Source: Microbacterium sp. SY138 (lineage in GTDB: Bacteria > Actinomycetota > Actinomycetes > Actinomycetales > Microbacteriaceae). Taken from it: 64,000 bases of DNA. The position numbers and the translations under genes are program-made. Where the stretch lies: the NCBI RefSeq assembly GCF_039729145.1, contig NZ_CP155793.1, forward strand, positions 2,418,001-2,482,000. Direction: 5' to 3'. This document shows, piece by piece, positions 8,348 through 16,692 of the stretch (positions are counted from its first letter, which is position 1; each line of letters opens with the position of its first letter). A model generated the notes under the pieces. That model did not search any database and had not been told where the DNA came from. It saw nothing but the letters and a program-made list of their open reading frames with translations.

Positions 8348-8375
8348 GGTGCGGGCGTCCGAGGATGCCCGCACC
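8348..8375 (+). terminator. Terminator after the DUF2342 gene
   Basis: GGTGCGGGC (8348-8356) pairs perfectly with GCCCGCACC (8367-8375), followed by the pyrimidine-rich TCTCCTCCCCC. It begins 6 bases after the stop codon. Confidence 0.6.
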
Positions 8376-8466
8376 TCTCCTCCCCCGCTCGACGAACGTC
8401 GGCGAGTTGTCCACGGATGCCCGGTTGCGGCCCCGCGATGCCGCCATCCTCCCCACAATCGGAGAG

Positions 8467-9333
8467 ATGCCGCTCACCCCTCCGCTCCTCACACGTCTGC
8501 ACCCGAGCTCTCCCCTGCTGTGGCGCGACGAGCACACCCTTCAGCTCGGAGATGACGGCGGCCTGCGCATCGATGCGGAGGACCCCTGGGTGGAACCGCT
8601 TCTCAGCCGGTTGCGCTCCGGTTTCCGGCGGGGTTCCTTCGACGTGATCGCGCACGCGGCCGGCGCTCCGCGGGAGGCGGCACGCACACTCCTCGCGCGT
8701 CTCGACGACGTGCTCCTCGACGATGTCGCTGCGGCACGCCCTGCCTGGGTCGAGAACATCGGGATCGCCGACGGCCGGAGCGAGTACCGGATGCGCGAGG
8801 CACTCTCCGACGAAGGCATCGAACTCGTGGACATCGGTCACCGGCCCGGCGTGGCCATCGTGCTCGTGAACGGCGTGTCCGCGGCACTGCAGTTCGCCCG
8901 CTACCTGCGCGAGGACGTCGCGCACCTACCGGTCGCGTTCGAGCCCGGCCGCGTGACCGTCGGGCCGCTCGTGGTCCCCGGTGTGTCCGCCTGTCTCGCG
9001 TGTCGCGACGCCCATGCCCGAGACCTCGACCCGGCCTGGCCACTGCTGCACACGCAGATGATCGGTCGTGATCCGGGCCCGATCCGCGCCGCGCAGGTCG
9101 CTGAAGCCGGGCGGCTCGCCGCGCTGCTCCTCGCCGACGACGAAGGTGCGTCCGGGAGGATGGTGCGGATCAGCGCGGACGGTTCCCGCGAGTGGCGTCC
9201 GGTGTCGTTTCACGAAGAATGCCGGTGCCGCGGCCCGTGGTCCCCATCTCAGCGAGGAACCGCGACGGAGAGCGCTCCCCCCGACCCGCTGATCTCGACC
9301 ACGACAGCGCCAGCGTACGGGCGGCGCGCGTGA
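8467..9333 (+). CDS. Orphan TOMM leader-peptide-binding-like (cyclodehydratase ThiF-like) protein
   Basis: The 288-residue protein resembles the TIGR03882 'bacteriocin biosynthesis cyclodehydratase domain' family, a RiPP recognition and ThiF-like scaffold. It has a winged-helix-like N-terminal half (about 1-90) and an alpha/beta half with two zinc-type pairs, Cys176-X2-Cys179 (ACLAC) and Cys252-X-Cys254 (CRC). No ATP-binding GxGxxG typical of full ThiF/E1 enzymes is visible, so it is probably not an adenylating enzyme. No YcaO gene, dehydrogenase or precursor peptide is nearby. The position, between the DUF2342 protein and the UvrD2-like helicase, is that of Rv3196. Its last 164 bases overlap the helicase gene on the opposite strand. 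CACAAT ends 7 bases before the ATG, a weak sign of leaderless expression. The real role is unknown. Confidence 0.75.
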   Translation: MPLTPPLLTRLHPSSPLLWRDEHTLQLGDDGGLRIDAEDPWVEPLLSRLRSGFRRGSFDVIAHAAGAPREAARTLLARLDDVLLDDVAAARPAWVENIGIADGRSEYRMREALSDEGIELVDIGHRPGVAIVLVNGVSAALQFARYLREDVAHLPVAFEPGRVTVGPLVVPGVSACLACRDAHARDLDPAWPLLHTQMIGRDPGPIRAAQVAEAGRLAALLLADDEGASGRMVRISADGSREWRPVSFHEECRCRGPWSPSQRGTATESAPPDPLISTTTAPAYGRRA

Positions 9334-10891
9334 CGCCCACGTAGGCCAGTCGCCGCTCCTCGTCGATCGCCTCGAACGTCGTCGCATACGAGATCGGCAG
9401 CGATCCCTCCGCCCATCCGGCGAGGTACACGTGCGGCCACTCCAGCCCCTTGGCGGCATGCAGGGTCGACAGCGTGACGGTGCGCATGGTCGGCTCGTGC
9501 TGGTCCTTCGCCCGCGCCATCAGCGCGTCGCTGAAGCTTCGCAGATCCGCCTCGGGCCCCGCCTCCTCCGCGAGCCGGAGGATGGCACGTCGCGCCTCCC
9601 ATCCGCTGCGCTGCGCTCCCCCTGCCGCCGGCGGCTCCTCTGTGAGACCGAGCTCGCGAAGCACCCGCTCCACCCCGGGGAGGAAGCCCTGCTCGCTGGG
9701 AGCCACGGCGGCGGCCCGGAGCGCGAGGATCGCCTGACGAACCTCCGGCATGGCGAAGAAGCGTGTGCCGCCCAGCACCGACGTCGCGATGCCCTCGGCC
9801 GCGAGCGCCTGCTGCAGAACCGCGGACTGCGCGTGCGCCCGGTAGAGGACTGCGATCTCCGAGGGGGAGGCACCCGCCTCGATGCGGGCGGAGATCGCCG
9901 CAGCGATCCCCGCGGCTTCCTCCCCCTCGGTGTCGTAGGCGGTGATGGTCGGCGCATCCGCGGTGAACTGCTCCCGGGCCGGCACGAGCTCCAACGCGCC
10001 GGGGCGGCCGTGCATCAGGGCGTTGGCTGCGGTGAGGATCGGCGGTTGCGAGCGGTAGTTCGTCTCCAGCCTCACAACCGTCGCGTCCGGGTGGCGGCGC
10101 TCGAAATCGAGCAGGAACCGCTGCTCGGCCCCCGCGAACGAATAGATGGTCTGGCTGGCATCGCCGACCACGCAGATGTCATGGCGATCGCCCAGCCAGA
10201 GCTCGAGCAGCCGGTTCTGCAACGGCGAGACGTCTTGGAACTCGTCGACCGTGAAGTGCCGGTACTGCTCGTGGACGGATGCGGCGACCCGGGGCTCCGC
10301 CTCCAGCATGCCCGCGCAGGCGAGGAGCACGTCTTCGAAGTCGAGCTGACGACGATCGTCCTTCAGTGCTTCGTATCCCCGCATCAGTTCGATCAGCTGG
10401 CCCGCATCGACACCGCTGATCGGACGCCCGAGTGCCGCGTACTGGTCGATCGACAGCATCGAGACCTTGCGCCACTCGATCTCGGAGGCGATGTCGCGCA
10501 GTGTGGCCGTGCTGGGACGGAGGCGTATCGCGTCGGCGGCCTGCCCCAGCATCCGCACCTTGTTGTCGATGATCGAGGGCGCCGGGGAACCGGCCAGCGT
10601 GGGCCAGAAGAAGTTCAGCTGAGCGAGTGCTGTCGCGTGGAAGGTGCGGGCAGCCACACCCTCGACTCCGAGAGCACGCAGGCGACCGCGGAGCTCGCCC
10701 GCGGCCTTGGCGGTGAACGTGACGGCCATGACACGCGAAGGCGAATAGGCGCCGGTGTCGACGCCGTGCGCGATGCGATGCGTGATCACCCGTGTCTTTC
10801 CGGTCCCGGCACCGGCGAGCACGGCGACGGGTCCCCGCAGCACGGATGCCGCTGCCCGCTGCCGCTCATCGAGGGCATCGAGTGCGCTCAC
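9170..10891 (-). CDS. UvrD/PcrA-type ATP-dependent DNA helicase (UvrD2-like)
   Basis: This 573-residue superfamily 1A 3'-5' helicase has Walker A GAGTGKTRVI near residue 30, motif Ia FTAKAAGEL, motif II VDEFQDVSPLQ, motif III GDASQTIYSFAGA, motif IV LETNYRSQPPIL, motif V TLHAAKGLEWPHVYLAGW and motif VI EERRLAYVGVTRA. It should unwind DNA in repair or replication. The neighbouring NudC and AdnAB genes place it at the UvrD2 locus of Actinobacteria, but it is shorter than mycobacterial UvrD2 (about 700 residues) and shows no C-terminal HRDC or tetracysteine region. The GTG start overlaps the NudC stop codon (GTGA), so it is translationally coupled to nudC. Its 3' end overlaps the convergent TOMM-leader-like gene. 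Confidence 0.93.
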   Translation of the reverse strand: MSALDALDERQRAAASVLRGPVAVLAGAGTGKTRVITHRIAHGVDTGAYSPSRVMAVTFTAKAAGELRGRLRALGVEGVAARTFHATALAQLNFFWPTLAGSPAPSIIDNKVRMLGQAADAIRLRPSTATLRDIASEIEWRKVSMLSIDQYAALGRPISGVDAGQLIELMRGYEALKDDRRQLDFEDVLLACAGMLEAEPRVAASVHEQYRHFTVDEFQDVSPLQNRLLELWLGDRHDICVVGDASQTIYSFAGAEQRFLLDFERRHPDATVVRLETNYRSQPPILTAANALMHGRPGALELVPAREQFTADAPTITAYDTEGEEAAGIAAAISARIEAGASPSEIAVLYRAHAQSAVLQQALAAEGIATSVLGGTRFFAMPEVRQAILALRAAAVAPSEQGFLPGVERVLRELGLTEEPPAAGGAQRSGWEARRAILRLAEEAGPEADLRSFSDALMARAKDQHEPTMRTVTLSTLHAAKGLEWPHVYLAGWAEGSLPISYATTFEAIDEERRLAYVGVTRAARTLALSWSRSAGRGERSPSRFLAEMGTTGRGTGILRETTPDATRGNRPR

Positions 10892-11769
10892 GCGTGGTCC
10901 TCGTACCATTCGACGATCAGGGCACGGGCGATGGATGCCGGGCCCGGAAGGCCCACAGGCCCGTCTCCGGCGAGTGCGGAGCCGATCTCCGCGCGCGTGA
11001 ACCAGCGCACCTCGATGATCTCTTCCCCGTCGGGGCGTGCAGCGGACTCGTCGTCGACCACGGCGCGGAAGCCCACCATGAGCGAGCGCGGGAACGGCCA
11101 GGCCTGGGACGAGACGTACCGCAGAGCGGACAGTCGCACGCCCGACTCCTCCTCGATCTCGCGATATGCGGTCGATTCGAGGGACTCCCCGGCCTCGGTG
11201 AAGCCCGCGAAGCACGAGAACATCCGTCCGCCCCAGTTCGCGTTGGCGCCGAGCAGGAGGCGCTCGCCGTCCCGGCTCTCGACGGCGACGATCACCGCTG
11301 GATCCGTGCGCGGAAAATGCTGGCGCCCGCACACGAGGCAGCGCCGCGACCATCCGCCTTGCTGAAGTCGCGTCGCTCCACCGCACGCAGGGCAGAACGG
11401 GGCATCGCGCAGCCATCCCGCGAGGGCGATCGCGCCGATCAGGAGCTCGGACTCCTGCCCGTCGAGACGTCCGCCGAGGTCACGGAGGCCGAGCCAGATC
11501 TCGTCCGGGGCCGTGTCGAGTGCGTCGTTCTCCGGCGGGGCGGCGGCGAGGAGCAGCACGGTGCCGTCGATATCGCGGCCGAGGAGAGCCCAGGTCGCCT
11601 CGACGACCGCATCCGGTGCGACGCGCAGCAGCGCGGAATCGACGACCCGGACACGTCCCTCACGCACGACGATGACGCGGGTCGCCGGGTCGGCGCGCAG
11701 ACGATCGAGCACATCCGGCTCCTCGCGGAGTTCGGCTGCACGGTCGAGGGACGGGCGCTGAATGGTCAT
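10888..11769 (-). CDS. nudC: NAD(H) pyrophosphatase / RNA deNADding Nudix hydrolase NudC
   Basis: The 293-residue protein hydrolyses NAD(H) to NMN(H) and AMP, and in characterised homologues removes NAD caps from RNA 5' ends. A zinc ribbon is formed by Cys126, Cys129, Cys144 and Cys147 (CPAC...CLVC). The Nudix box spans Gly189-Val211 (GFTEAGE then REIEEESGV) and is complete. The NudC-specific signature SQAWPFPRS (residues 221-229) follows, with Ala in place of the usual Pro. It is the first gene of a two-gene unit with the UvrD2-like helicase (4-base overlap). The ATG follows AAAGAGGGAG. The same pairing occurs in mycobacteria (Rv3199c-Rv3198c). Confidence 0.95.
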   Translation of the reverse strand: MTIQRPSLDRAAELREEPDVLDRLRADPATRVIVVREGRVRVVDSALLRVAPDAVVEATWALLGRDIDGTVLLLAAAPPENDALDTAPDEIWLGLRDLGGRLDGQESELLIGAIALAGWLRDAPFCPACGGATRLQQGGWSRRCLVCGRQHFPRTDPAVIVAVESRDGERLLLGANANWGGRMFSCFAGFTEAGESLESTAYREIEEESGVRLSALRYVSSQAWPFPRSLMVGFRAVVDDESAARPDGEEIIEVRWFTRAEIGSALAGDGPVGLPGPASIARALIVEWYEDHA

Positions 11770-11833
11770 CGACTCCCTCTTTCACGGGCGTGGCGGAGGC
11801 GGGACCGCCCCTGAGCCGACCTACCCTGGGGGC

Positions 11834-13207
11834 ATGGGACGCTCTCCTTTCACTCTAGCCGCGGCAGTGACCGCCGCACTGCCCGGGGCGGAGGTCACGG
11901 GTGCCCGCGGTCTGAGCGCGGACGGCGACGGTCGATTCGACTCCGCCATCGCCTCGCTGGCGGACGGCCGTGAACTCGCGATCCGCGTCGCGGACGACGA
12001 CGAGACGGCGCGCGAACTCGCCGCCGAAGCCCTCGCTCTTCGAGCGCTCACCGACGGCGCCCGCGCCATGCTGCCGTTCCGCGTGCCCGCCTACATCGGG
12101 GAGACGCGCATCGGCGAGGGTCGCGCACTCGTCACCGAGCTCCTCCCCGGCTTCCAGATCGAGGCGGCCCTGGTGCCCGCGGGGCGCGGTGCCGCGCCGT
12201 CGATGGGAGCCGCGATCGCCGCCGTGCACGGCCTTCCCACCTCGGTCGTCCGGGGCGCAGGACTCGGAACCCGCACCGCCGAAGAGAGCCGCGCCGAGTT
12301 GGAGCGCCTGATCGACACCGCGGCGGCCACCGGACGCGTGCCGGCACGTCTCACAGTGCGTTGGCGCGATGCCGTCGCCGACGACGACCTCTGGCGCTTC
12401 GAGTCCACCGTGGTCCTCGGAGGCGTGCAGTCGACCTCGTTCCTGTTCGACGACGATCCGGAGCGCGGGCCCGAAGTGGTCGGCCTCGTCGGTTGGCATG
12501 GGCTCGCGGTGGGAGACCCGGCGGTCGACCTCTCCTGGCTCTCCGCAGCTCCCGATGCGTCAGACGACGTCCACGCCGCGTATGCCCGCGCCGTCGACCG
12601 TGCCCCCGATCCCGGCCTCGAGGTGCGAGCCCGCCTGCTCGCCGAACTCGAGTTCGCACGCTGGCTCGTGCACGGCGACTCCATGCATCGGCCGGACATC
12701 GTCGACGATGCCGCCGCACTGCTCGATGCTCTCGCCGAGGGCCTGCGAACGGACGACCTCAGCATCATCGATGCCCGCGCTGCCGGCGTCGACTCCGCCA
12801 TGGACGCGCTCGACCGCGTGCCCCGGGATGCCGTCGCCGAGGTCGACACCTCCATGCACACCGATGCCTACAACCCCGAAGAACTGTGGATCGAAGTCCC
12901 GGAGGAGGCGGAGTCGTCGCCGCAGGACACGGAGTCACTGGAACCGGTGCGCACCATCGACACCGGACGCACGACCGACCGGGACCAGGACGACAGCGCT
13001 CACCGCACCGAGATGCTCAATGTCGAGACCGAGGATCTCTCCGAGGCGCGGAGCATCTTCGCGGGTACCCGTGGTTTCGAGCCCCGCGAACAGACACGTC
13101 CTTCCGCATCGGACGCTGCGGCCGAGTACGACGAGTCCGACTCGGACGAAGCTCAGCGTGCGGCGCGGGCGGCGCTCCAGCGCTGGAAGAGCTCTTCCTC
13201 CGAGTAG
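11834..13207 (+). CDS. Phosphotransferase-fold protein with lost catalytic motifs and a long acidic tail
   Basis: The 457-residue protein has the overall course of aminoglycoside/macrolide phosphotransferases (APH fold): an N-lobe with ELAIRVADD and an E-rich helix, a hinge VTELLPGFQIE, and a C-lobe with GLVGWHGLAVGDPAVDLSWL. The canonical catalytic loop HGDxxxxN is replaced by a segment containing VVLGGVQSTSFLFDDD, and the Asp of the metal-binding D-W/F motif is Gly (GLVGWHG). It therefore looks like a pseudokinase. Residues from about 340 form an acidic, Ser/Thr-rich, probably disordered tail. The ATG at 11834 is supported by TACCCT ending 6 bases upstream (leaderless). It diverges from nudC and converges on adnB with a 55-base overlap. 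Macrolide resistance should not be assumed. Confidence 0.72.
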   Translation: MGRSPFTLAAAVTAALPGAEVTGARGLSADGDGRFDSAIASLADGRELAIRVADDDETARELAAEALALRALTDGARAMLPFRVPAYIGETRIGEGRALVTELLPGFQIEAALVPAGRGAAPSMGAAIAAVHGLPTSVVRGAGLGTRTAEESRAELERLIDTAAATGRVPARLTVRWRDAVADDDLWRFESTVVLGGVQSTSFLFDDDPERGPEVVGLVGWHGLAVGDPAVDLSWLSAAPDASDDVHAAYARAVDRAPDPGLEVRARLLAELEFARWLVHGDSMHRPDIVDDAAALLDALAEGLRTDDLSIIDARAAGVDSAMDALDRVPRDAVAEVDTSMHTDAYNPEELWIEVPEEAESSPQDTESLEPVRTIDTGRTTDRDQDDSAHRTEMLNVETEDLSEARSIFAGTRGFEPREQTRPSASDAAAEYDESDSDEAQRAARAALQRWKSSSSE

Positions 13208-16200
13208 ACACGGTCGCCACGGATGATCAGGTCGTCCGCGACGTAGTACAGCGCGACGTCGATGTCCTCCAGAGGCACGTCGAAGCGCCGATGGTACGCC
13301 AGACGGTAGAGCGCCAGCTGCAGCATCCGCTCCTCGCGCTCGTCTGCCGTTCGCGGAGCCTTCCCGGTCTTCCAATCCACGATCTCGATGCGTCCACCAC
13401 GGTCGGCACGTCGGTAGACGGCGTCGAGCTTGCAGATGACGATGTGCGATCCTGCCACCTCCGACGAGGGAAGTCCGGCGCCGAGGGCGAAGTCGATCTC
13501 GATCTCGACGGCGATCGGCTGCAGTCCTCCCCATTCGCTGTGCTCGAAGGTCGCCTGCAGAGCGGCGAGATCGGCGGCATCTGCGGTCGCTGCCGCCCCC
13601 TCCCGCGTCTCCACCGTCGCCTGCGCGGGTTCCGACGCGATCTCATCCTCGTCGAGCTCCCAGAGGGCCTCATCCGGGCGGCTGCCGACACCGACCAGCT
13701 CCGAACGCTGTTCCACCCAGGCGTGGAACAGCGTGCCGAGCCGGGTCTGCCGGTACGGTCGCTCGGGCATGGGTCTGACGATCGAGGAGAGCGTGCCGGA
13801 GAAGTCGGTGACGTAGTCCTTGAATCGCGATGCCGGGACGCGCGTCGGGGCGTCCGCGTCGGTTCCGCGCTGCCTCGCCGCACGCTCGGCCAGCAGGCGG
13901 GCGAGCTCCACCGACGGTTCCGCCGTCCCTCTGCGGGCGGCGTCATCCACGGCCGCAGCCGCCGCGGACACGACCTCTCGTCGTGCCCCCAACGGGTCGA
14001 GGGGCCACCGCAACGTCGAACCGGGGCCGTCATAGGGGTTGTCGTCGGGGTCGACCGCCTCGACCTCGTCGAGCCCCTGCACCTCGATGGCCTCGACCAG
14101 ATAGGGGCTCGGGGTGCGCGGAGACTTCTGTCCTGCCCAATGCGCACCGCTGAGAAGCAGATCGGTGCGCGCGCGGGTGACCGCGACGTACGCCAGACGC
14201 CGCTCCTCCTGCTGCTGATAGGTCCGGTAGGCATCCTTGAAGCGTTTGATCGCGCCGCCCCGGGGATTCGCCTTCGTCGCACCACCGGACAGTGAGGCCT
14301 GCGCGAGCTTCTGGCGCTTGACGGGGTCGGCCTCGTCACCCATCGCCTCGACCGGATCCCACTCGAATCGGGGCAGCGCGTCGCGGTCACCGCGCAGAGC
14401 AAACGGAACGACTCCGAAGCCGAACCAGCCGGAGGTGTCGGAGACCCGGCTGGGAAGTTCGTCGATCACGAGCCGCACCACGGCGACCGCGTCCCATTCC
14501 AGCCCCTTCGACCCATGGATCGTCAGCAGTTGCACGACTCCGGCCTCCGGCGGCTCGGGCCGGGGCATGAGCTCGTCGGTGCTCTCGGCCTTGTCGAGCC
14601 ACGCGAGCAGACTGCCGATGCTCCCCCGCTCGTCCGCCGCGAGGAAGGCTCGTACCTCATCGGCGAAGGCCCGCAGCTGGGTCGCGGCGACACGGGCCGG
14701 GCCTCTGGTCTCGTTGGCCGCCAACTCGATGTCCAGCCGCAGTTCGAGCTCGACCAGCCGGATCAGCTCGGGGATCGGCTGGGAGGACGCGCGGCGCAGT
14801 CGCTCGAGCATCTCCCCCGCCGCACGCACCCTCGCCCTGCCGTCGGGCGTGATGGACTCGAGGAGCCGATAGTCGTCGCGCACCGCACGCACCACGTCGA
14901 CCGCGTCGATGATCGAGACCGCCTCGTCGGCCCCCCGCGAGGAACGCAGCCGCGCGCGCACCTCCTCGGGCAACGGAGCCATGGCGGGGTCGCGCTCGGA
15001 GAGTGTGCGCCCGAGGTCGTAGAGCGCCGCCATGTCGGCAACGCCGACACCGAAACGAGGACCCGTGAGAAGGCGGATGAGCGCCGACCCCGCGGTGGGG
15101 TCGTGCACCACGCGCAGCGTCGACACGACGTCGACCACCTCCGGCGTCGCCAGCAGACCGCCGAGGCCGAGGATGCGGTGCGGGATGCCACGCGCCGCGA
15201 GCGCGGCGGCGAACGTCTGCATGTGGCGTTTCGAACGGAACAGGATGGCACCGGTGTGCGGCTTCGCGCCCGGGGACTCACCGGCGCTGCGGGCGTCGTG
15301 CGCGGCACGGCGCTCGGCGAACCATTCCGCCACGGCGGATGCCTCTTCGTCGACCGTGAACGGGTACTCGATGGTCACGGTGCCTTCCCCGGCGCCGGGG
15401 CGCGGTTCGAGCGGCGGCACGTCGAGCCCCGGGCGTTGCAGGGGTTCGAGCACGCGGTTAGCGATCCCGAGGATGCCTCGATCATTGCGCCAGCTGGTCA
15501 TGAGGCTGTAGGTCTGCGCCGCTGCGGTGCTCGAGAACGTGCGGGAGAAGGCGTAGAGGTTGTCGGCGCTCGCACCTCGCCAACCGTAGATCGACTGATG
15601 CGGGTCGCCCACGGCCATCACCGCGGAGTCGCGGAACAGCTCGGCGAGGAAGCGGGTCTGGATGACCGACGTGTCTTGGTACTCGTCGAGCAGCACGACA
15701 CGGTGCTGCTCGCGCAGTTCGGCCCGTACGTCGGGAGCCGATTCGACGATGTCGTAGGCCCCGCCCACCTGGTCGGCGAAGTCGAGCACGCCTCGGCGCT
15801 GTTTCTCGGCGATGTAGTCGCGCACGAGGCGGGTCAGCGTCGGCAGACTGAGCAGGTTCACCGCCGCCTTCTCGACGTCGGCGTTGCCCCGATAGGGCTC
15901 GAACGCGAGTGCCTGATCGCGGGCGATGTGCTCGGCACGGTCGAGGTCGACGCGGTGGTCGAGGGCATCGCCGGCGAGCCTCTGCACAGCGTCGATGACC
16001 GTGCCGAGCGCGAAATCGATGTTCTCCAGCTCGGGGAGGTCGCTGCGGAGCACCACTTCGCGTGCCAGCATCCAGGAGGCGGCCTGGCTGAGCATCGCCA
16101 CGTCGGGGTCCCGTCCGATGCGCGCCGCGTGCTCACGGACGATGCCGTCGGCGAAGGCGTTGTAGGTCGAGACGCGCGGCCGGATCATCAGGTCTTCCGC

Positions 16201-16692
16201 AGCACGAGGGGTCACCGGATCCCATCCCGTTCCGCGGTGCGCAGCGAGTTCGTCGAGCACGTGCGCGCGCACCAGCTCACGCTGTCGGCCCGGCACGGCC
16301 TCGTCGACCCTCCGAAGTGACCCGTCCGCCACGATCTCGGGCAGATGCGGGAGGAGCCCCCGGCGTCCGTACTCGTCGATGACCGCGAGCCGATGGGCGA
16401 TCCGTTCCGCGAGCTCTCCTGCGGCTTTGCGCGTGAAGGTGAGGCCGAGGATCTCGTCGCGGCGGACGTGCCCGTTGGCCACGAGCCAGACCACCCGCCC
16501 CGACATCGTCTCGGTCTTACCGCTTCCTGCTCCGGCGACGACCAGGGCAGGCTCCGGCGGCGCTTCGATCACCCGCTGCTGTGCGGGTGTCGGCGACGGT
16601 TGCCCCAGCGCAGCCGCGATGTCTGTGGCGGAGATGCCCGCACCGCCGCTCCACCCTGCGCCGCTCCGCTCCGGTCCGCTCACGCCCGTCAT
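13153..16692 (-). CDS. adnB: AdnB: active helicase-nuclease subunit of the AdnAB recombination machine
   Basis: The 1179-residue protein is a UvrD/RecB-like helicase fused to a C-terminal RecB-type nuclease. Helicase motifs are intact: VVAGAGSGKTETM (Walker A, about residue 55), VVLLDEYQDTSVIQ, GDPHQSIYGWRGAS, TIHGSKGLEWDAVAV and RRLAYVAVTRAR. Nuclease motifs near the C-terminus are GTLFHAWVEQR, ICKLDAVY, EIVDWKTGK and QLALYRLAYH (D...D-x-K...Q-x3-Y). AdnAB is the actinobacterial double-strand-break resection motor equivalent to RecBCD/AddAB. In mycobacteria AdnB supplies the motor. The ATG overlaps the adnA stop (ATGA), ensuring balanced synthesis. Homologue order matches Rv3202c-Rv3201c. 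Confidence 0.92.
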   Translation of the reverse strand: MTGVSGPERSGAGWSGGAGISATDIAAALGQPSPTPAQQRVIEAPPEPALVVAGAGSGKTETMSGRVVWLVANGHVRRDEILGLTFTRKAAGELAERIAHRLAVIDEYGRRGLLPHLPEIVADGSLRRVDEAVPGRQRELVRAHVLDELAAHRGTGWDPVTPRAAEDLMIRPRVSTYNAFADGIVREHAARIGRDPDVAMLSQAASWMLAREVVLRSDLPELENIDFALGTVIDAVQRLAGDALDHRVDLDRAEHIARDQALAFEPYRGNADVEKAAVNLLSLPTLTRLVRDYIAEKQRRGVLDFADQVGGAYDIVESAPDVRAELREQHRVVLLDEYQDTSVIQTRFLAELFRDSAVMAVGDPHQSIYGWRGASADNLYAFSRTFSSTAAAQTYSLMTSWRNDRGILGIANRVLEPLQRPGLDVPPLEPRPGAGEGTVTIEYPFTVDEEASAVAEWFAERRAAHDARSAGESPGAKPHTGAILFRSKRHMQTFAAALAARGIPHRILGLGGLLATPEVVDVVSTLRVVHDPTAGSALIRLLTGPRFGVGVADMAALYDLGRTLSERDPAMAPLPEEVRARLRSSRGADEAVSIIDAVDVVRAVRDDYRLLESITPDGRARVRAAGEMLERLRRASSQPIPELIRLVELELRLDIELAANETRGPARVAATQLRAFADEVRAFLAADERGSIGSLLAWLDKAESTDELMPRPEPPEAGVVQLLTIHGSKGLEWDAVAVVRLVIDELPSRVSDTSGWFGFGVVPFALRGDRDALPRFEWDPVEAMGDEADPVKRQKLAQASLSGGATKANPRGGAIKRFKDAYRTYQQQEERRLAYVAVTRARTDLLLSGAHWAGQKSPRTPSPYLVEAIEVQGLDEVEAVDPDDNPYDGPGSTLRWPLDPLGARREVVSAAAAAVDDAARRGTAEPSVELARLLAERAARQRGTDADAPTRVPASRFKDYVTDFSGTLSSIVRPMPERPYRQTRLGTLFHAWVEQRSELVGVGSRPDEALWELDEDEIASEPAQATVETREGAAATADAADLAALQATFEHSEWGGLQPIAVEIEIDFALGAGLPSSEVAGSHIVICKLDAVYRRADRGGRIEIVDWKTGKAPRTADEREERMLQLALYRLAYHRRFDVPLEDIDVALYYVADDLIIRGDRVYSEEELFQRWSAARAAR

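Noticed and set aside
8467..9333. A thiazole/oxazole-modified microcin (TOMM) gene cluster
   Set aside because: Only one leader-binding-like gene is present; no YcaO, dehydrogenase, transporter or Cys/Ser-rich precursor is nearby.
11834..13207. Macrolide resistance phosphotransferase
   Set aside because: The key catalytic residues of the family are missing, and the context is DNA repair.
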